This document shows positions 1 to 10,594 of a stretch of DNA of 64,000 nucleotides, piece after piece. Both the position numbers and the translations under genes were made by a program. The stretch's first letter is position 1. Each line of letters begins with the position of its first letter. The stretch is from Candidatus Methylomirabilota bacterium. GTDB lineage: Bacteria; Methylomirabilota; Methylomirabilia; Methylomirabilales; Methylomirabilaceae. The notes beneath the pieces are model-generated. The model saw only the letters and a list, made by a program, of their open reading frames with translations. It ran no database searches and was not told where the DNA came from. The DNA lies in NCBI GenBank assembly GCA_003104975.1, contig PQAM01000018.1, positions 62,001 to 126,000 of the forward strand, given 5' to 3'.

Positions 1-297
1 TACGATCTCCCCATCGAGGTTCGATTCTTCGACCTCCCGGTTCTACCGGCCCCAACGAGCGCGCCCGGCGGCAAGTTTACGATCGAGATCCCGGAACAGG
101 GAATCTCCTTTGAGGCGCTGGAGCGCGACCTGATTCTGCAGGCGATGGAGAGGTCCGACTGGGTGATCACCAAGGCGGCGCGTCTCTTGGGGCTCAGTTA
201 CCGGACACTGCAGTATCGTTTGGAAAAATTTCAGATCAAGCGGGACCCGAAAACCGCTCCTCTCGCGTCCGAGAGCGGATCAACCAGGCAGTTCTAA
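1..297 (+). CDS. C-terminal end of a sigma-54-dependent (NtrC-family) activator, partial
   Basis: Only the last 98 codons are in the window; the 5' end lies off the left edge. The visible part is the linker after the AAA+ core followed by a Fis-type helix-turn-helix, with the hallmark ITKAARLLGLSYRTLQYRL at about residues 56-74 of the fragment. In this family the segment dimerises and binds an upstream enhancer-like site. The receiver and ATPase modules cannot be seen, so the signal is unknown. The tail after the HTH is short and polar. The gene ends in TAA, 21 bases before the next, unrelated small gene. Identification as NtrC-family is confident from the Fis HTH; the subfamily is not determinable. 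Confidence 0.85.
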   Translation, partial: YDLPIEVRFFDLPVLPAPTSAPGGKFTIEIPEQGISFEALERDLILQAMERSDWVITKAARLLGLSYRTLQYRLEKFQIKRDPKTAPLASESGSTRQF

Positions 298-318
298 CGA
301 CAGAAAGGGGGAATGTGA

Positions 319-414
319 GTGGGAAGCGTGGTCAAGAAGCGCCGACAAAAGATGAGTAAACATAAGCACAAGAAGCTGCTGAAGCGGACCAGGCACCAGC
401 GTCGGAAGAAGTAG
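319..414 (+). CDS. bS22-like / AURKAIP1-COX24 domain mini ribosomal protein
   Basis: A 31-residue, extremely basic protein starting at GTG and reading VGSVVKKRRQKMSKHKHKK followed by LLKRTRHQRRKK. This matches from memory the AURKAIP1/COX24 (DUF1713) family, whose actinobacterial members were identified as ribosomal protein bS22 on the 30S subunit near an intersubunit bridge. A purine-rich Shine-Dalgarno (AAAGGGGG, 304-311) sits 7 bases before the GTG; an in-frame TGA directly before it fixes the start. An inner ATG at 352 would remove the conserved N-terminus. It is too short for standard gene callers. The role in 30S assembly or translation is inferred from the family. Confidence 0.8.
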   Translation: MGSVVKKRRQKMSKHKHKKLLKRTRHQRRKK

Positions 415-545
415 AACCGGACATTAAACGTTCGAGCGGTTCGGTCGTTCTAAGGAATAGATTCGGGATGACGTGCTCTGCAAGAGTGCCGTTGCTGGGC
501 CGGACCGGTCGGACGGGGGATGATTCCTGGTGAGAGACAAAGGCC

Positions 546-1097
546 TTGCGCGAGGCAGATTTCGAACTGATCGATCGATTCTTGCAGGGCGATGGGACGG
601 CATTCGACGAACTGGTCCGGAGGCGCCAGCGGGAAGTATATAATTTGGCCTACCGAATGACCAGACATGCGGAAGATGCACGGGACATTTCGCAGGAGGC
701 CTTCTTGCAGGTGTACCGAAACTTGAATCGATTTGATCGCCGCTCCAGTCTCTCGACGTGGCTGTATCGGATCGTCGTGAATCTCTGCCTCAATCATTTG
801 AGTCGGGGCTCTCGGAAGCTCTATACGACGGGCGACCAGCATCCCGATCCGACCGATGCGTCGGAGGGGTCGCTCGCGCTCCTGGAGGACAGAGAGCGGA
901 ACGATGCACTGGCCCGTGCCATCGAGACGTTGCCGCCGCAACAGCGGGCGAGCCTGACGTTACGGGTGCATCATCACCTTGCGCACCGGGAGATCGCCGA
1001 AATTCTGGGGGTCTCTGAGGCAACGGCCAAGGTGCACTATTTTCACGCTGTGCAGGCGCTGCGGCGCAAGCTGGCGGACTGGCGCGAAGTCCCGTAA
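546..1097 (+). CDS. ECF RNA polymerase sigma factor (RpoE-like)
   Basis: A 183-residue group 4 (ECF) sigma factor. Region 2 is clear at about residues 20-85 (DELVRRRQREVYNLAYRMT, ARDISQEAFLQVYRNL, STWLYRIVVNLCLNHL) and region 4 at about 125-178 (LPPQQRASLTLR then HREIAEILGVSEATAKVHYF). Region 2 contacts the -10 element and core polymerase; region 4 binds the -35. The only usable in-frame start after an upstream stop (TGA 531-533) is TTG at 546, so the start is not certain. It is followed 22 bases later by a zinc-finger anti-sigma gene and a Spy-like periplasmic gene, a layout typical of an envelope-stress regulon. Confidence 0.93.
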   Translation: MREADFELIDRFLQGDGTAFDELVRRRQREVYNLAYRMTRHAEDARDISQEAFLQVYRNLNRFDRRSSLSTWLYRIVVNLCLNHLSRGSRKLYTTGDQHPDPTDASEGSLALLEDRERNDALARAIETLPPQQRASLTLRVHHHLAHREIAEILGVSEATAKVHYFHAVQALRRKLADWREVP

Positions 1098-1119
1098 GGG
1101 AAAAAGGACGGCTATCGTC

Positions 1120-1827
1120 ATGCGATGCGAGGATGTCGAGTGTACGCTGCTCGGGTTGATCGAGGGTGAGTTGCCGGCGGTGCAGCGCACTGAGGTGCTC
1201 GGCCATCTTGACGGCTGTACGGCGTGTACCGCCGACCTCTCCGCCTATCGCGCTCTCCTGGCGCGCGTCGAGGTCGACTCGGTCCCCGAGCCGTCGCCAC
1301 GCTACTGGGAAGAGTTTCTACCTTCTCTGAAGCGGCGTATCCGGCAAGAGGCATACGAACGCACGCCGACACCCGGTAGCCGGTGGACCCATGCGGGATC
1401 ATGGTTGACCTTCAGGCCGCGCCTGATAGCCGGTCTGGCGGTCGCGGCGGTGTCACTTTTTGTGGTGGTCAGACTCCCGGGCCTTCTACCTGGAGGGGTG
1501 TCCTTTCAGAGGACACCGGTTGCGACCGAAAAGGTCGCAGGGGAGCACGGTAAACGATACACAGGGGCGATGGCGCCTCATCCAAATGGCGGGAATCAAC
1601 AGTCCGGCGAACCGCTTATGGTAGCGGGAGAGGTCGTCGACGAGCCGTCGGTCCTGGTGGCGGCGCTGCAGCGGCTTGGCTGGGCGGATGAGGTTGGGGA
1701 TCAACTTGAGACGGCCTGGATCCTACGGCCGGAATCCGACCCGGCAGACTCGTTCGCCTCGCTGGATGAAAAGGAGCGGCAGCTTCTGCTGGAACACCTG
1801 AACCAGCTTCAATGGTCGGAATCATGA
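1120..1827 (+). CDS. Zinc-finger anti-sigma factor, membrane-anchored
   Basis: A 235-residue protein with an N-terminal ZAS domain: the H-x3-C-x2-C motif is H29, C33 and C36 (HLDGCTAC). One membrane span lies at about residues 102-118 and a periplasmic C-terminal domain of about 115 residues follows. Family knowledge: such proteins hold the cognate ECF sigma inactive until proteolysis or redox change releases it. I chose ATG 1120 because it starts just before the ZAS domain and has AAAAAGGA upstream; the open frame extends to 979 but that part overlaps the sigma gene. It overlaps the next gene by ATGA. The signal sensed is unknown. Confidence 0.85.
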   Translation: MRCEDVECTLLGLIEGELPAVQRTEVLGHLDGCTACTADLSAYRALLARVEVDSVPEPSPRYWEEFLPSLKRRIRQEAYERTPTPGSRWTHAGSWLTFRPRLIAGLAVAAVSLFVVVRLPGLLPGGVSFQRTPVATEKVAGEHGKRYTGAMAPHPNGGNQQSGEPLMVAGEVVDEPSVLVAALQRLGWADEVGDQLETAWILRPESDPADSFASLDEKERQLLLEHLNQLQWSES

Positions 1828-2438
1828 CACAGTCACAGGGATACCGTTCGGTCCGATCGTGGTCGGTCCCGCTGGTCGTTGTTGGGCTGCTCCGGCTGGC
1901 GGGTCCGTCCCCCGACGCCACGGCGCAGCCGTTTGCGCCCGGTCCGCCACGGTCGCCCGATGCCCCAGAGGGACGGCGCCTAATTGAGACCATCAAGATT
2001 TGGAAGATGACCGAGGCGCTCAATCTGGATGAAGGCCAGGCTGCCAAGCTGTTCCCGAAATTGGCCCAATTGGAGGCATCGCGCCGCGAATTCTTCAGGC
2101 GTCAGCGCATACTTCGAAATGAGTTGGCAGAGCTGTTAAAGCAGCACCCCCCGCAGGATGAAGAGATCAAGGCAAGACTTGACCAGTTGGATCGCGCTGA
2201 GGCCGATTTCAGGGGACGCGAACAGGCCATCAAGGGAGGGCTGCGGTCTATCTTGAGTCCGGAGCAACAGGCTCGTTTCGCGCTGTTCGAAGATCGATTC
2301 GACACCGAGATGCGCCGTACCATCCAGGACCTTCGACAGCGGCGTCGGCGCTTGCCGCCTGCCGCCGGCCAAGGCGTCGAGTCGCCGGTCAAGGGGCAAT
2401 CCCCGGTCCCCCTGGAAGGCGATCAGCCGAGCCGGTAA
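1824..2438 (+). CDS. Spy/CpxP-like periplasmic protein (LTXXQ-type helical)
   Basis: A 204-residue exported protein: a signal peptide with hydrophobic core around residues 16-28 and a probable Ala-Gln cleavage near residue 38, then a mostly helical charged domain (about 60-160). Segments such as EALNLDEGQAAKLFPKL and RSILSPEQQARFALFEDRF resemble the two LTxxQ-like repeats of Spy/CpxP/heavy-metal-resistance proteins, which act as periplasmic chaperones or metal binders. The start ATG at 1824 overlaps the anti-sigma stop (ATGA), implying translational coupling; an ATG at 1812 is possible. It is the likely output gene of the upstream sigma/anti-sigma switch. The exact function is inferred. Confidence 0.7.
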   Translation: MTQSQGYRSVRSWSVPLVVVGLLRLAGPSPDATAQPFAPGPPRSPDAPEGRRLIETIKIWKMTEALNLDEGQAAKLFPKLAQLEASRREFFRRQRILRNELAELLKQHPPQDEEIKARLDQLDRAEADFRGREQAIKGGLRSILSPEQQARFALFEDRFDTEMRRTIQDLRQRRRRLPPAAGQGVESPVKGQSPVPLEGDQPSR

Positions 2439-2454
2439 CGATGACATCCGATCG

Positions 2455-2802
2455 TTGCAGCGAAGGCCTCATGTAGATCTGTCGACCGCTGCCCCGTTCG
2501 GGTTTCGTCGTCCTGGTCCCAGATTTTCTGGTGTTGAAGTCGCTTCGACTGCGGCCCTTCAATCTGCGTTCACTATCATCGTGCACTCCGATCCTGATCC
2601 CTTCATTCCCCATACGGAAAGTCTCGCCCTGGCGGAGGCCCTGCGTCATAAGGGGGAGGTCCGCCTGGCGATTCTTCGTCTCTTTCGGCATGTGGAGCCC
2701 GAGATTCCCGGCCTGACGTCCGACACTACGCTGAAGCTCCATCTCCCCGAGGGCTGGAAGATCTATCGGCTGATATTTGAGCCGCTGCGTCAGCGGCGGT
2801 GA
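2455..2802 (+). pseudogene. C-terminal remnant of an alpha/beta-hydrolase-like gene
   Basis: The open frame has no good start or Shine-Dalgarno. From about 2560 it reads like the C-terminal third of an alpha/beta hydrolase: IIVHSDPDPFIPHTESLALA corresponds to the strand carrying the catalytic Asp and LRLFRHVEP to the loop carrying the catalytic His. The nucleophile-elbow half is absent upstream, where the Spy-like gene ends at 2438. I therefore read it as a decayed fragment; a short stand-alone hypothetical protein is the alternative. Family assignment is from motif spacing only. Confidence 0.45.
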
Positions 2803-2967
2803 GGCGAACGCCTCGGGCCTGTAGGACATACCCCGTCAACGACCTCCTCACAGTCTGACATAAGAATCAGACGCCTGCCGATACCGCTTTCCTCCGTGAG
2901 GCGCCATTGTGTTTGCGAGGAACGATGGTGATCCCAATAGCCCAGGTTGTTCACGGGGGGTCGTAAG

Positions 2968-4947
2968 ATGCGCTTGCTTCGGGATGTTCCAATTCGGACA
3001 AAGCTGGCGCGCATTACCCAGCTCGCCCTGGCCGCGGCGTTAGGAACGGGTACCGTGATCCTGCTGGCGGTGGAATTCCAGATGTACCGGTCGGCCATGA
3101 CGACAGAGATGCGCAGCATGGCCGACGTCATCGGAACGAACAGCCGGGCGGCGCTGGCCTTCCGGGATCGCGCCGCCGGCGAGCGGACCCTGGCGGCCTT
3201 GGGCGCCGACCCGCGGATTATGGCCGCGCGCCTCTACACGCAGGAGGGGCGGGTTTTCGCCACCTACCGTCGCAGTGACGTCAATCCGGATCTGATTCCC
3301 GCTGCCGCTCCCGCCGATGGCCTATCCCTTCGGGCGAGGAGCCTGACCCTTGTCCAGCCGATTCGCCTGGATGCCGAGCGGATCGGCACGATCTGGCTCC
3401 AGTTCGGTATGGCCACCTTATACAATTTCCTCCTGAAGCATGCGCTCATTGTGATTGCGGTGCTGGGATTCGCCTCGCTGGCGGCCTTGGCCCTTTCATC
3501 TCGACTCCAGGGGATGATCGCGGGACCGGTCGCCCATCTCGCACAGATGGTCAAGGTCGTGACGGAGAGATACGACTACTCGGCTCGGGCGATCAAATCC
3601 GGTCAGGACGAACTGGGCCTGCTCACCGACGGATTCAACGAGATGCTGGCCCGGATCCAGGAGCGGGACGCCGCGCTCCAGCAAGCGCGTGAGGAGCTCG
3701 AAGAGCGGGTCGCCCTCCGCACACACGAGCTCCAACTCGAGATCGTCGAGCGGAGGCGGGCGGAAGAGACGCTCAGAAAACTCTCCAGCGCCGTCGAGCA
3801 GACAGCCGACAGCGTGCTGATCACCGATCGAGAAGGCGTCATCGAGTACGTCAACCCCGCCTTTGAGCGACTTACCGGCTACTCGCGGGATGAGGCGGTC
3901 GGCCGGACGCCACGGCTCCTGAAGTCGGGCCTGCACGATCAGCAGTTTTATGAGCGGCTCTGGACGACGATTCTTTCCGGCAAGCCCTTCCGCGCCGTGT
4001 TCATCAACCGGAAGAAGGATGGAACTCTCTATTATGACGACAAGACCCTCACCCCGCTCACCAACAGTCAAGGCCAGATTACTCATTTCCTTTCTGCCGG
4101 GCGTGACATCACCGAGCGCATGCAGGCAGAGGAGGCGTTGCGACGCTCGCGGGAACAGCTTCGCGCGCTGGCCGCCCATCTGGAATCGGTGCGTGAGGAT
4201 GAGCGGACCAGAATCGCCCGCGAGATCCACGACGAACTGGGGCAGATGTTGACGGGCCTGAAGTTCGACCTCTCTTCGGTGGCGGCCAGACTTCCTCACA
4301 ACCAGGCAGCCTTGTTGGAAAGGATGCAGGCGATGGAGCAGCTCATCGGGGCCACGATCCAATCCGTGCAGCGGATCTCCACGGAGTTGCGGCCAGGTAT
4401 CCTTGATCGCCTGGGACTGGTGGCAGCCATGAAATGGCAGACCCGGGAGTTCCAGACCCGGACCGGGATACGGTGTCAACTGGACGTCGGTCTGGACGGG
4501 TATGAGCCGGACCGCGAGACGTCGACGACGCTCTTCCGGATTCTCCAGGAAGCCCTGACCAATGTCGTCCGGCATGCGGGCGCGACGGCCGTCAATATCA
4601 GCCTCATACTGGACCAGGACCGCCTCATCCTGGCTGTCGTCGATAACGGCCGCGGCATTACGGAACAAGAGATGACCGACAGCAACGCACTCGGGCTGCT
4701 GGGCATGCGAGAACGCGCCCTGCTCTTCGGAGGCGAGGTAACCATTACGGGGAGTCCCAAAGGCGGTACCACCGTCATGGTGACGATTCCGCTCCAACAG
4801 CCGACGTCTCTGAAATCACTCGACACTGAACCCGTTCGGGCTGAGCCCTTGGACACCGTTCGTCCTGAGCCTGTCGAAGGAACGAACGGTGCTCAGGCCA
4901 GGCCTGTCGAAGCCCGACACACACACCCTTCGACAAGCTCAGGGTGA
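2968..4947 (+). CDS. Membrane sensor histidine kinase, NarL-partner type (CHASE8-like/HAMP/PAS/HisKA_3)
   Basis: 659 residues. In order: TM1 (about 15-37), periplasmic CHASE8-like sensor (about 40-150, with IGTNSRAALAFRD), TM2 (about 155-176), HAMP (178-232), coiled coil, PAS (275-395), HisKA_3 dimerisation box with H421 in REIHDELGQMLTGLKFDL, and HATPase (520-610) with N-box NVVRHAGA, G1 DNGRGI and GLLGMRERA. This is the NarX/DegS class, partner of the NarL-type regulator at 5035. ATG 2968 is preferred over TTG 2947 because a G-rich SD lies 8 bases upstream. The last 40 or so residues are not part of the fold: they are encoded by a dispersed repeat (4824-4953). The ligand is unknown. Confidence 0.92.
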   Translation: MRLLRDVPIRTKLARITQLALAAALGTGTVILLAVEFQMYRSAMTTEMRSMADVIGTNSRAALAFRDRAAGERTLAALGADPRIMAARLYTQEGRVFATYRRSDVNPDLIPAAAPADGLSLRARSLTLVQPIRLDAERIGTIWLQFGMATLYNFLLKHALIVIAVLGFASLAALALSSRLQGMIAGPVAHLAQMVKVVTERYDYSARAIKSGQDELGLLTDGFNEMLARIQERDAALQQAREELEERVALRTHELQLEIVERRRAEETLRKLSSAVEQTADSVLITDREGVIEYVNPAFERLTGYSRDEAVGRTPRLLKSGLHDQQFYERLWTTILSGKPFRAVFINRKKDGTLYYDDKTLTPLTNSQGQITHFLSAGRDITERMQAEEALRRSREQLRALAAHLESVREDERTRIAREIHDELGQMLTGLKFDLSSVAARLPHNQAALLERMQAMEQLIGATIQSVQRISTELRPGILDRLGLVAAMKWQTREFQTRTGIRCQLDVGLDGYEPDRETSTTLFRILQEALTNVVRHAGATAVNISLILDQDRLILAVVDNGRGITEQEMTDSNALGLLGMRERALLFGGEVTITGSPKGGTTVMVTIPLQQPTSLKSLDTEPVRAEPLDTVRPEPVEGTNGAQARPVEARHTHPSTSSG

Positions 4948-4953
4948 ACGGAA
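4824..4953. repeat. Dispersed 'TTCGACAAGCTCAGG' repeat forming the 3' end of the sensor kinase
   Basis: Several alternating direct and inverted copies of a short unit are visible: CCGTTCGTCCTGAGCCTGTC at 4857-4876, then CTCAGGCCAGGCCTGTCGAA, then CTTCGACAAGCTCAGGGTGA at 4928-4947. This is a well-known type of small interspersed repeat in many environmental genomes. Here it runs through the last 40 codons and the stop codon of the kinase gene, so the C-terminal tail (PEPVEG-type residues) comes from the repeat. Confidence 0.75.
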
Positions 4954-5034
4954 TGTGTAAACGAATTTACGAATCGTTGTACTGTTACATGAGGGTGCGG
5001 TACAGATGGTTAAGACCATAGCGGAAGCACGGCT

Positions 5035-5670
5035 ATGATACGGGTCGTCATCGCAGATGATCACGCCGTGGTACGTAAGGGATTGGTCTACATCCTGAGC
5101 GACGAACACGATATGACGGTGGTGGGCGAGGCGAGCAATGCCCAGGAGCTGCTCGCGACGGTCCGGAACCGGCGTTGTGATGTCGTGATCCTGGATATCT
5201 CCATGCCGGGGAGGAGTGGACTCGATGCCTTACAGGAATTAAAACAGGAACACCCCCACCTGCCTGTTCTGGTGTTGACCATGTATCCCGAGGACCAGTT
5301 TGCGGTGCAGGCCGTGAAAAAGGGCGCTGCGGCCTATATGACCAAGGAGAGCGCCACCCGAGAGGAGCTGATCAGGGCCATTCGGAAGGTTGTGAGCGGG
5401 GGGCGATATATAAGCCCGAGCCTGGCCGAGCAACTCGCCTCTCACGTTGCAAACGAGACCGAGAAGCCGCCCCATGAGGCGCTGTCCAACCGTGAGTATC
5501 AGGTGCTGTGCAGGATGGCTGCCGGGAAAACAATTACGGAGATCGCCGCCGACCTGTCGCTCAGCGTCAATACCATCAGTACATATCGGGCCAGAATCCT
5601 TGAGAAGATGTCGATGAAGACCACCGCCGACCTCATCGCCTACGCCATCCACCACCGGCTGCTGGACTAA
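5035..5670 (+). CDS. NarL/FixJ-family response regulator
   Basis: 211 residues with an N-terminal receiver: acidic pocket D8-D9, phospho-acceptor D54 in VVILDISMPG, switch Thr in LVLTMYP and conserved Lys in YMTKES. A C-terminal LuxR-type HTH follows at about 150-205 (LSNREYQVLCRMAAGKTITE, then LSLSVNTISTYRARI). It lies 87 bases after the NarX-type kinase and is its obvious partner. Phosphorylation is expected to promote dimerisation and DNA binding; the targets are not known. The copper-oxidase genes that follow could be regulated by it, but no binding site was recognised. Confidence 0.95.
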   Translation: MIRVVIADDHAVVRKGLVYILSDEHDMTVVGEASNAQELLATVRNRRCDVVILDISMPGRSGLDALQELKQEHPHLPVLVLTMYPEDQFAVQAVKKGAAAYMTKESATREELIRAIRKVVSGGRYISPSLAEQLASHVANETEKPPHEALSNREYQVLCRMAAGKTITEIAADLSLSVNTISTYRARILEKMSMKTTADLIAYAIHHRLLD

Positions 5671-5671
5671 A

Positions 5672-5825
5672 AAGCAGGGTATAGGGTTTAGGGGGTAGGG
5701 TTTAGGGTTTCAAAAACCTATACCTTGCAGCCCCATACCTTCTACCTGACACCTTCCACCCTGTTTTCACCTCTTCCATGTCTTTCAGACCCTATACCCT
5801 ACACCCTATACCCTCGACCCTGTCT
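5672..5825. repeat. Telomere-like CCCTATACCCT intergenic repeat (family B), largest copy
   Basis: The stretch between the regulator and the copper oxidase is filled with degenerate heptamer-like units: GGGTATAGGGTTTAGGG on the left half and its inverse ACCCTATACCCTACACCCTA on the right half, with related ACCTTCTACCTGACACCTTC between. The two halves are inverted relative to each other. Shorter copies occur at about 16303, 26878, 32338, 59168 and 63671. No gene is visible here. Confidence 0.8.
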
Positions 5826-5885
5826 TTTATGCCTCGCACGCATCCCCTTTGTAGGACGAACTCCGACAATGCGGGGGATAAAAGT

Positions 5886-5914
5886 TTGACACAACAATCA
5901 CAGTTTCGTCGATT
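5886..5914 (+). promoter_or_regulatory. Candidate sigma-70 promoter for the copper oxidase operon
   Basis: TTGACA (5886-5891), exactly 17 bases, then TCGATT (5909-5914). The -35 is perfect and the -10 is weak (3 of 6). It lies 115 bases before the chosen start of the multicopper oxidase. Position and spacing support it; nothing else does. Confidence 0.35.
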
Positions 5915-6028
5915 TCCCCTCAGCCAGCGAAGGACCATGCTGTGGGTGAAGGCTGAAGCAGACCCATAGGATCGAATGCCACAATGCATGACAGCACCAT
6001 GCGACCAGAAAAATGGGGGGGAACAGCC

Positions 6029-8251
<2,223 letters not shown>

Positions 8252-8267
8252 GACAGGAGAAATGACC

Positions 8268-9227
8268 ATGTGGCAGCCCATCGGAGGGAGGCTCGTGGCC
8301 CTTGCTGCCCTGTTCCTGGCCACGGCGATCGTCGGCCTCAGTCCTGCCGTGGCCGACCCACAGGGCTCCCGTTGGGGAGCGGACTACTTCCCCAATGTCC
8401 CCCTGGTCACCCAGGACGGGCAGACGGTCCACTTCTACGAAGACCTGCTCAAGGGCAAGGCCGTGGCGATCAACCTCATCTACACCCACTGCAAGGATGC
8501 CTGCCCACTGGAGACCGCCCGGTTGGTCCAGGTGCAGCGGCTTTTGGGCGACCGGGTGGGCAGGGAGATCTTCTTTTACTCGATCAGCATCGACCCCGCA
8601 CGGGATACGCCCGCGGTGCTCAAGGCCTACACGAAGAAGTTTCATGTCGGTCCCGGCTGGCTCTTCCTTACCGGCAAGAAGGCGGACATCGACCTGCTGA
8701 GCAAGAAGCTGGGACTCTCGTCCCGTACCGATGCCGACAGTCCGGACGGCCACCAGACGAGCCTCATGCTCGGCCACGAGCCGACCGGCCAATGGATGCG
8801 GCACTCAGCGGAGGACAACTCGCGGTTCCTCGCCGTGGCAATCGAGAATCTCCTGGGCAAATCCCGGCAGCCGAGGAAGAGTTACGCGGAGGCGCGCCCG
8901 CTCACGGTCGATGAGGGGCAGCACCTTTTCCAGATGCGGTGCGCCGCCTGCCACAGCATCGGCAAGGGGGACGGCGTCGGTCCGGACCTCTTGGGCGTGA
9001 CCCGCCGTCGCGACCGGACCTGGCTCACTCGGATGATCGCCACACCGGACACGCTGCTGGCCGAAGGCGATCCCCTCGCCACGACCCTCTTCAACACGTA
9101 CAAGCAGGTGCGGATGCCCAACCTCGGGCTGACCGAGGCCCAAGTGGGGCTGCTGATCGAGTATCTGGAGGCTCAGGGTGCCACACGCCAACGACCAGAG
9201 TCACGGGATTCCGTCATTGCCCAATGA
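8268..9227 (+). CDS. SCO1/SenC copper chaperone fused to a cytochrome c domain
   Basis: 319 residues: signal peptide (to about 29, cleavage near AVA-D), SCO1/SenC thioredoxin-like domain with copper-binding C75-x3-C79 (CKDACP) and a partner His in the SPDGHQTSLMLGH stretch, then from about residue 205 a monohaem cytochrome c domain (CAACH near 225-229, distal Met probably in RMPNLGL). SCO1 proteins deliver copper to oxidases; the attached haem could supply or remove electrons for the cysteines. AGGAG at 8255-8259 sits 8 bases before ATG 8268, better than ATG 8262. It lies 16 bases after the copper oxidase and is surely in its operon. Confidence 0.9.
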   Translation: MWQPIGGRLVALAALFLATAIVGLSPAVADPQGSRWGADYFPNVPLVTQDGQTVHFYEDLLKGKAVAINLIYTHCKDACPLETARLVQVQRLLGDRVGREIFFYSISIDPARDTPAVLKAYTKKFHVGPGWLFLTGKKADIDLLSKKLGLSSRTDADSPDGHQTSLMLGHEPTGQWMRHSAEDNSRFLAVAIENLLGKSRQPRKSYAEARPLTVDEGQHLFQMRCAACHSIGKGDGVGPDLLGVTRRRDRTWLTRMIATPDTLLAEGDPLATTLFNTYKQVRMPNLGLTEAQVGLLIEYLEAQGATRQRPESRDSVIAQ

Positions 9228-9513
9228 CGCTCCGCCGCACAGCACGCGGCAACGTCCGACCAAACGTCGCATCGACACCCACTACCAGATCCGCTGGAAT
9301 ACCTTAGAATGCTGTGATACACTGTGCGTGCATCCGGCACAGGCGGCACCTCTATTGTATTCGGTCCTCAGTGCAGCACCCGAGCGCCAGGAGCCTACCT
9401 CAGCAGATGCGCGTTTTGGAGCTGCCCATAGCATTCCGTCAAAAGCCGATCGTTGATAATGTGCGTCAAGCTCTAATGCTCACTCGTCGGGTTTCTGCGA
9501 CAGGAGGAGGTAG

Positions 9514-10515
9514 ATGGCACAAAAGTACGGACCGCCCTTAGGACTGATTGTTCTTACAATAGTCTTCGCGCTGCTGGCCATAGAACCGGAGGCGTGGGCC
9601 CGAGCAGGTGGTGGTCGTAGCTTCGGCAGCCGTGGTTTCCGCAGCTACTCTAGCCCAAGCCGTAACTACTACAGCCCAAGACCGCCGGCTCAATCGCAGA
9701 CCGAGCCGAGGAATCCCTATGCGGCCCCGATGTCGCCATCACTATCCGGAGGCGGATTCATGCGGGGCCTGGCGGGAGGCATGCTGGGCGGGTTGCTCGG
9801 CGGGATGCTGTTCCGAAGTCTGGGCTTTGCGGGTTACGGCGGTATGGGCGGAGGGTTCGGCTTGATGGACATGGTGATCCTGGGCACCATCGGCTTGGTC
9901 ATTTACTGGGTGGTCAGACGGCGGCCGCAACCGGCGCCGACCGAGGGACCATATCAGCGTCGGTCGGTCGGCCAGCCGGGCGTTGCGTGGGATGAACGTG
10001 AGCCGGAACGCTACCAGGGCGCGGCGTCACAGGCAACGATGACGCAAGAGGCGGATCTGGACCAGGGATTGGCCCACATCCGACAGATGGACCACGGTTT
10101 TGAGGAAGAACGCTTCCGGGAGGCCTGCACCGATCTTTTTTTCAAGGTCCAGGCGGCCTGGGCCAATCGTGATCTTGAGCCGGTCCGCGCGATCCTCACG
10201 TCCGAGATGTATGCGCAACTCGGCGCCGATGTGATGCGACTGAAGCATGAACGACGGATCAACCGCCTGGAAAACATTGCGGTCCGCTCCGTCGAATTGA
10301 CGGAGGCCTGGCAGGAGCAGGGACAGGATTACGTCACCGTGCGGTTCCTGGCCAATCTGCTTGATTACACCGTCGACGAAACGACGGGGCAGGTTGTGGA
10401 AGGCAGCCGTACGGACCCGGTGAAGTTCGAAGAGTACTGGACGGTCACGCGTCCGGTCGGCCCGAATGCGTGGCGCCTTACAGCCATCAATCAGGCTGTG
10501 CAGGGGGGCAAGTAA
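9514..10515 (+). CDS. Tim44-like domain membrane protein
   Basis: 333 residues. N-terminal signal or anchor (about 9-28), a Gly/Ser/Tyr-rich low-complexity segment (RAGGGRSFGSRGFRSYSS), a glycine-zipper hydrophobic stretch (about 84-112, GGMLGGLLGGMLF), one further TM (about 118-136), then a C-terminal Tim44-like domain (about 190-330) that ends in WRLTAINQA. Bacterial Tim44-like proteins of this architecture are widespread and their job is unknown; the domain binds membranes or partner proteins. ATG 9514 has CAGGAGG 8 bases upstream. The gene is followed by a strong terminator and stands alone. Bases 9228-9513 upstream hold no gene I can support. Confidence 0.8.
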   Translation: MAQKYGPPLGLIVLTIVFALLAIEPEAWARAGGGRSFGSRGFRSYSSPSRNYYSPRPPAQSQTEPRNPYAAPMSPSLSGGGFMRGLAGGMLGGLLGGMLFRSLGFAGYGGMGGGFGLMDMVILGTIGLVIYWVVRRRPQPAPTEGPYQRRSVGQPGVAWDEREPERYQGAASQATMTQEADLDQGLAHIRQMDHGFEEERFREACTDLFFKVQAAWANRDLEPVRAILTSEMYAQLGADVMRLKHERRINRLENIAVRSVELTEAWQEQGQDYVTVRFLANLLDYTVDETTGQVVEGSRTDPVKFEEYWTVTRPVGPNAWRLTAINQAVQGGK

Positions 10516-10540
10516 GCAATCGCCTCACATTTTACAGAAC

Positions 10541-10571
10541 AGCCCCTGCGAGTAACCTCGCAGGGGCTTTT
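10541..10571 (+). terminator. Rho-independent terminator
   Basis: AGCCCCTGCGAG, loop TAAC, CTCGCAGGGGCT, then TTTTGC. The 12-bp GC-rich stem lies 25 bases after the Tim44-like gene. It also lies downstream of the convergent cold-shock gene but the T-run favours the + strand. Confidence 0.85.
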
Positions 10572-10594
10572 GCTATACGTACAACAAGCGAACA

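Noticed and set aside
2947-2967. TTG start for the sensor kinase 21 bases upstream
   Set aside because: ATG 2968 has a G-rich SD at proper distance; the upstream codons do not add a conserved segment.
3496-4797. 433-residue minus strand open frame in the sensor kinase
   Set aside because: Shadow of the kinase, which has all expected domains on the + strand.
9178-9541. Two short + strand open frames in the gap before the Tim44-like gene
   Set aside because: They run through the end of one gene and the start of the next without SD or coding-like composition.
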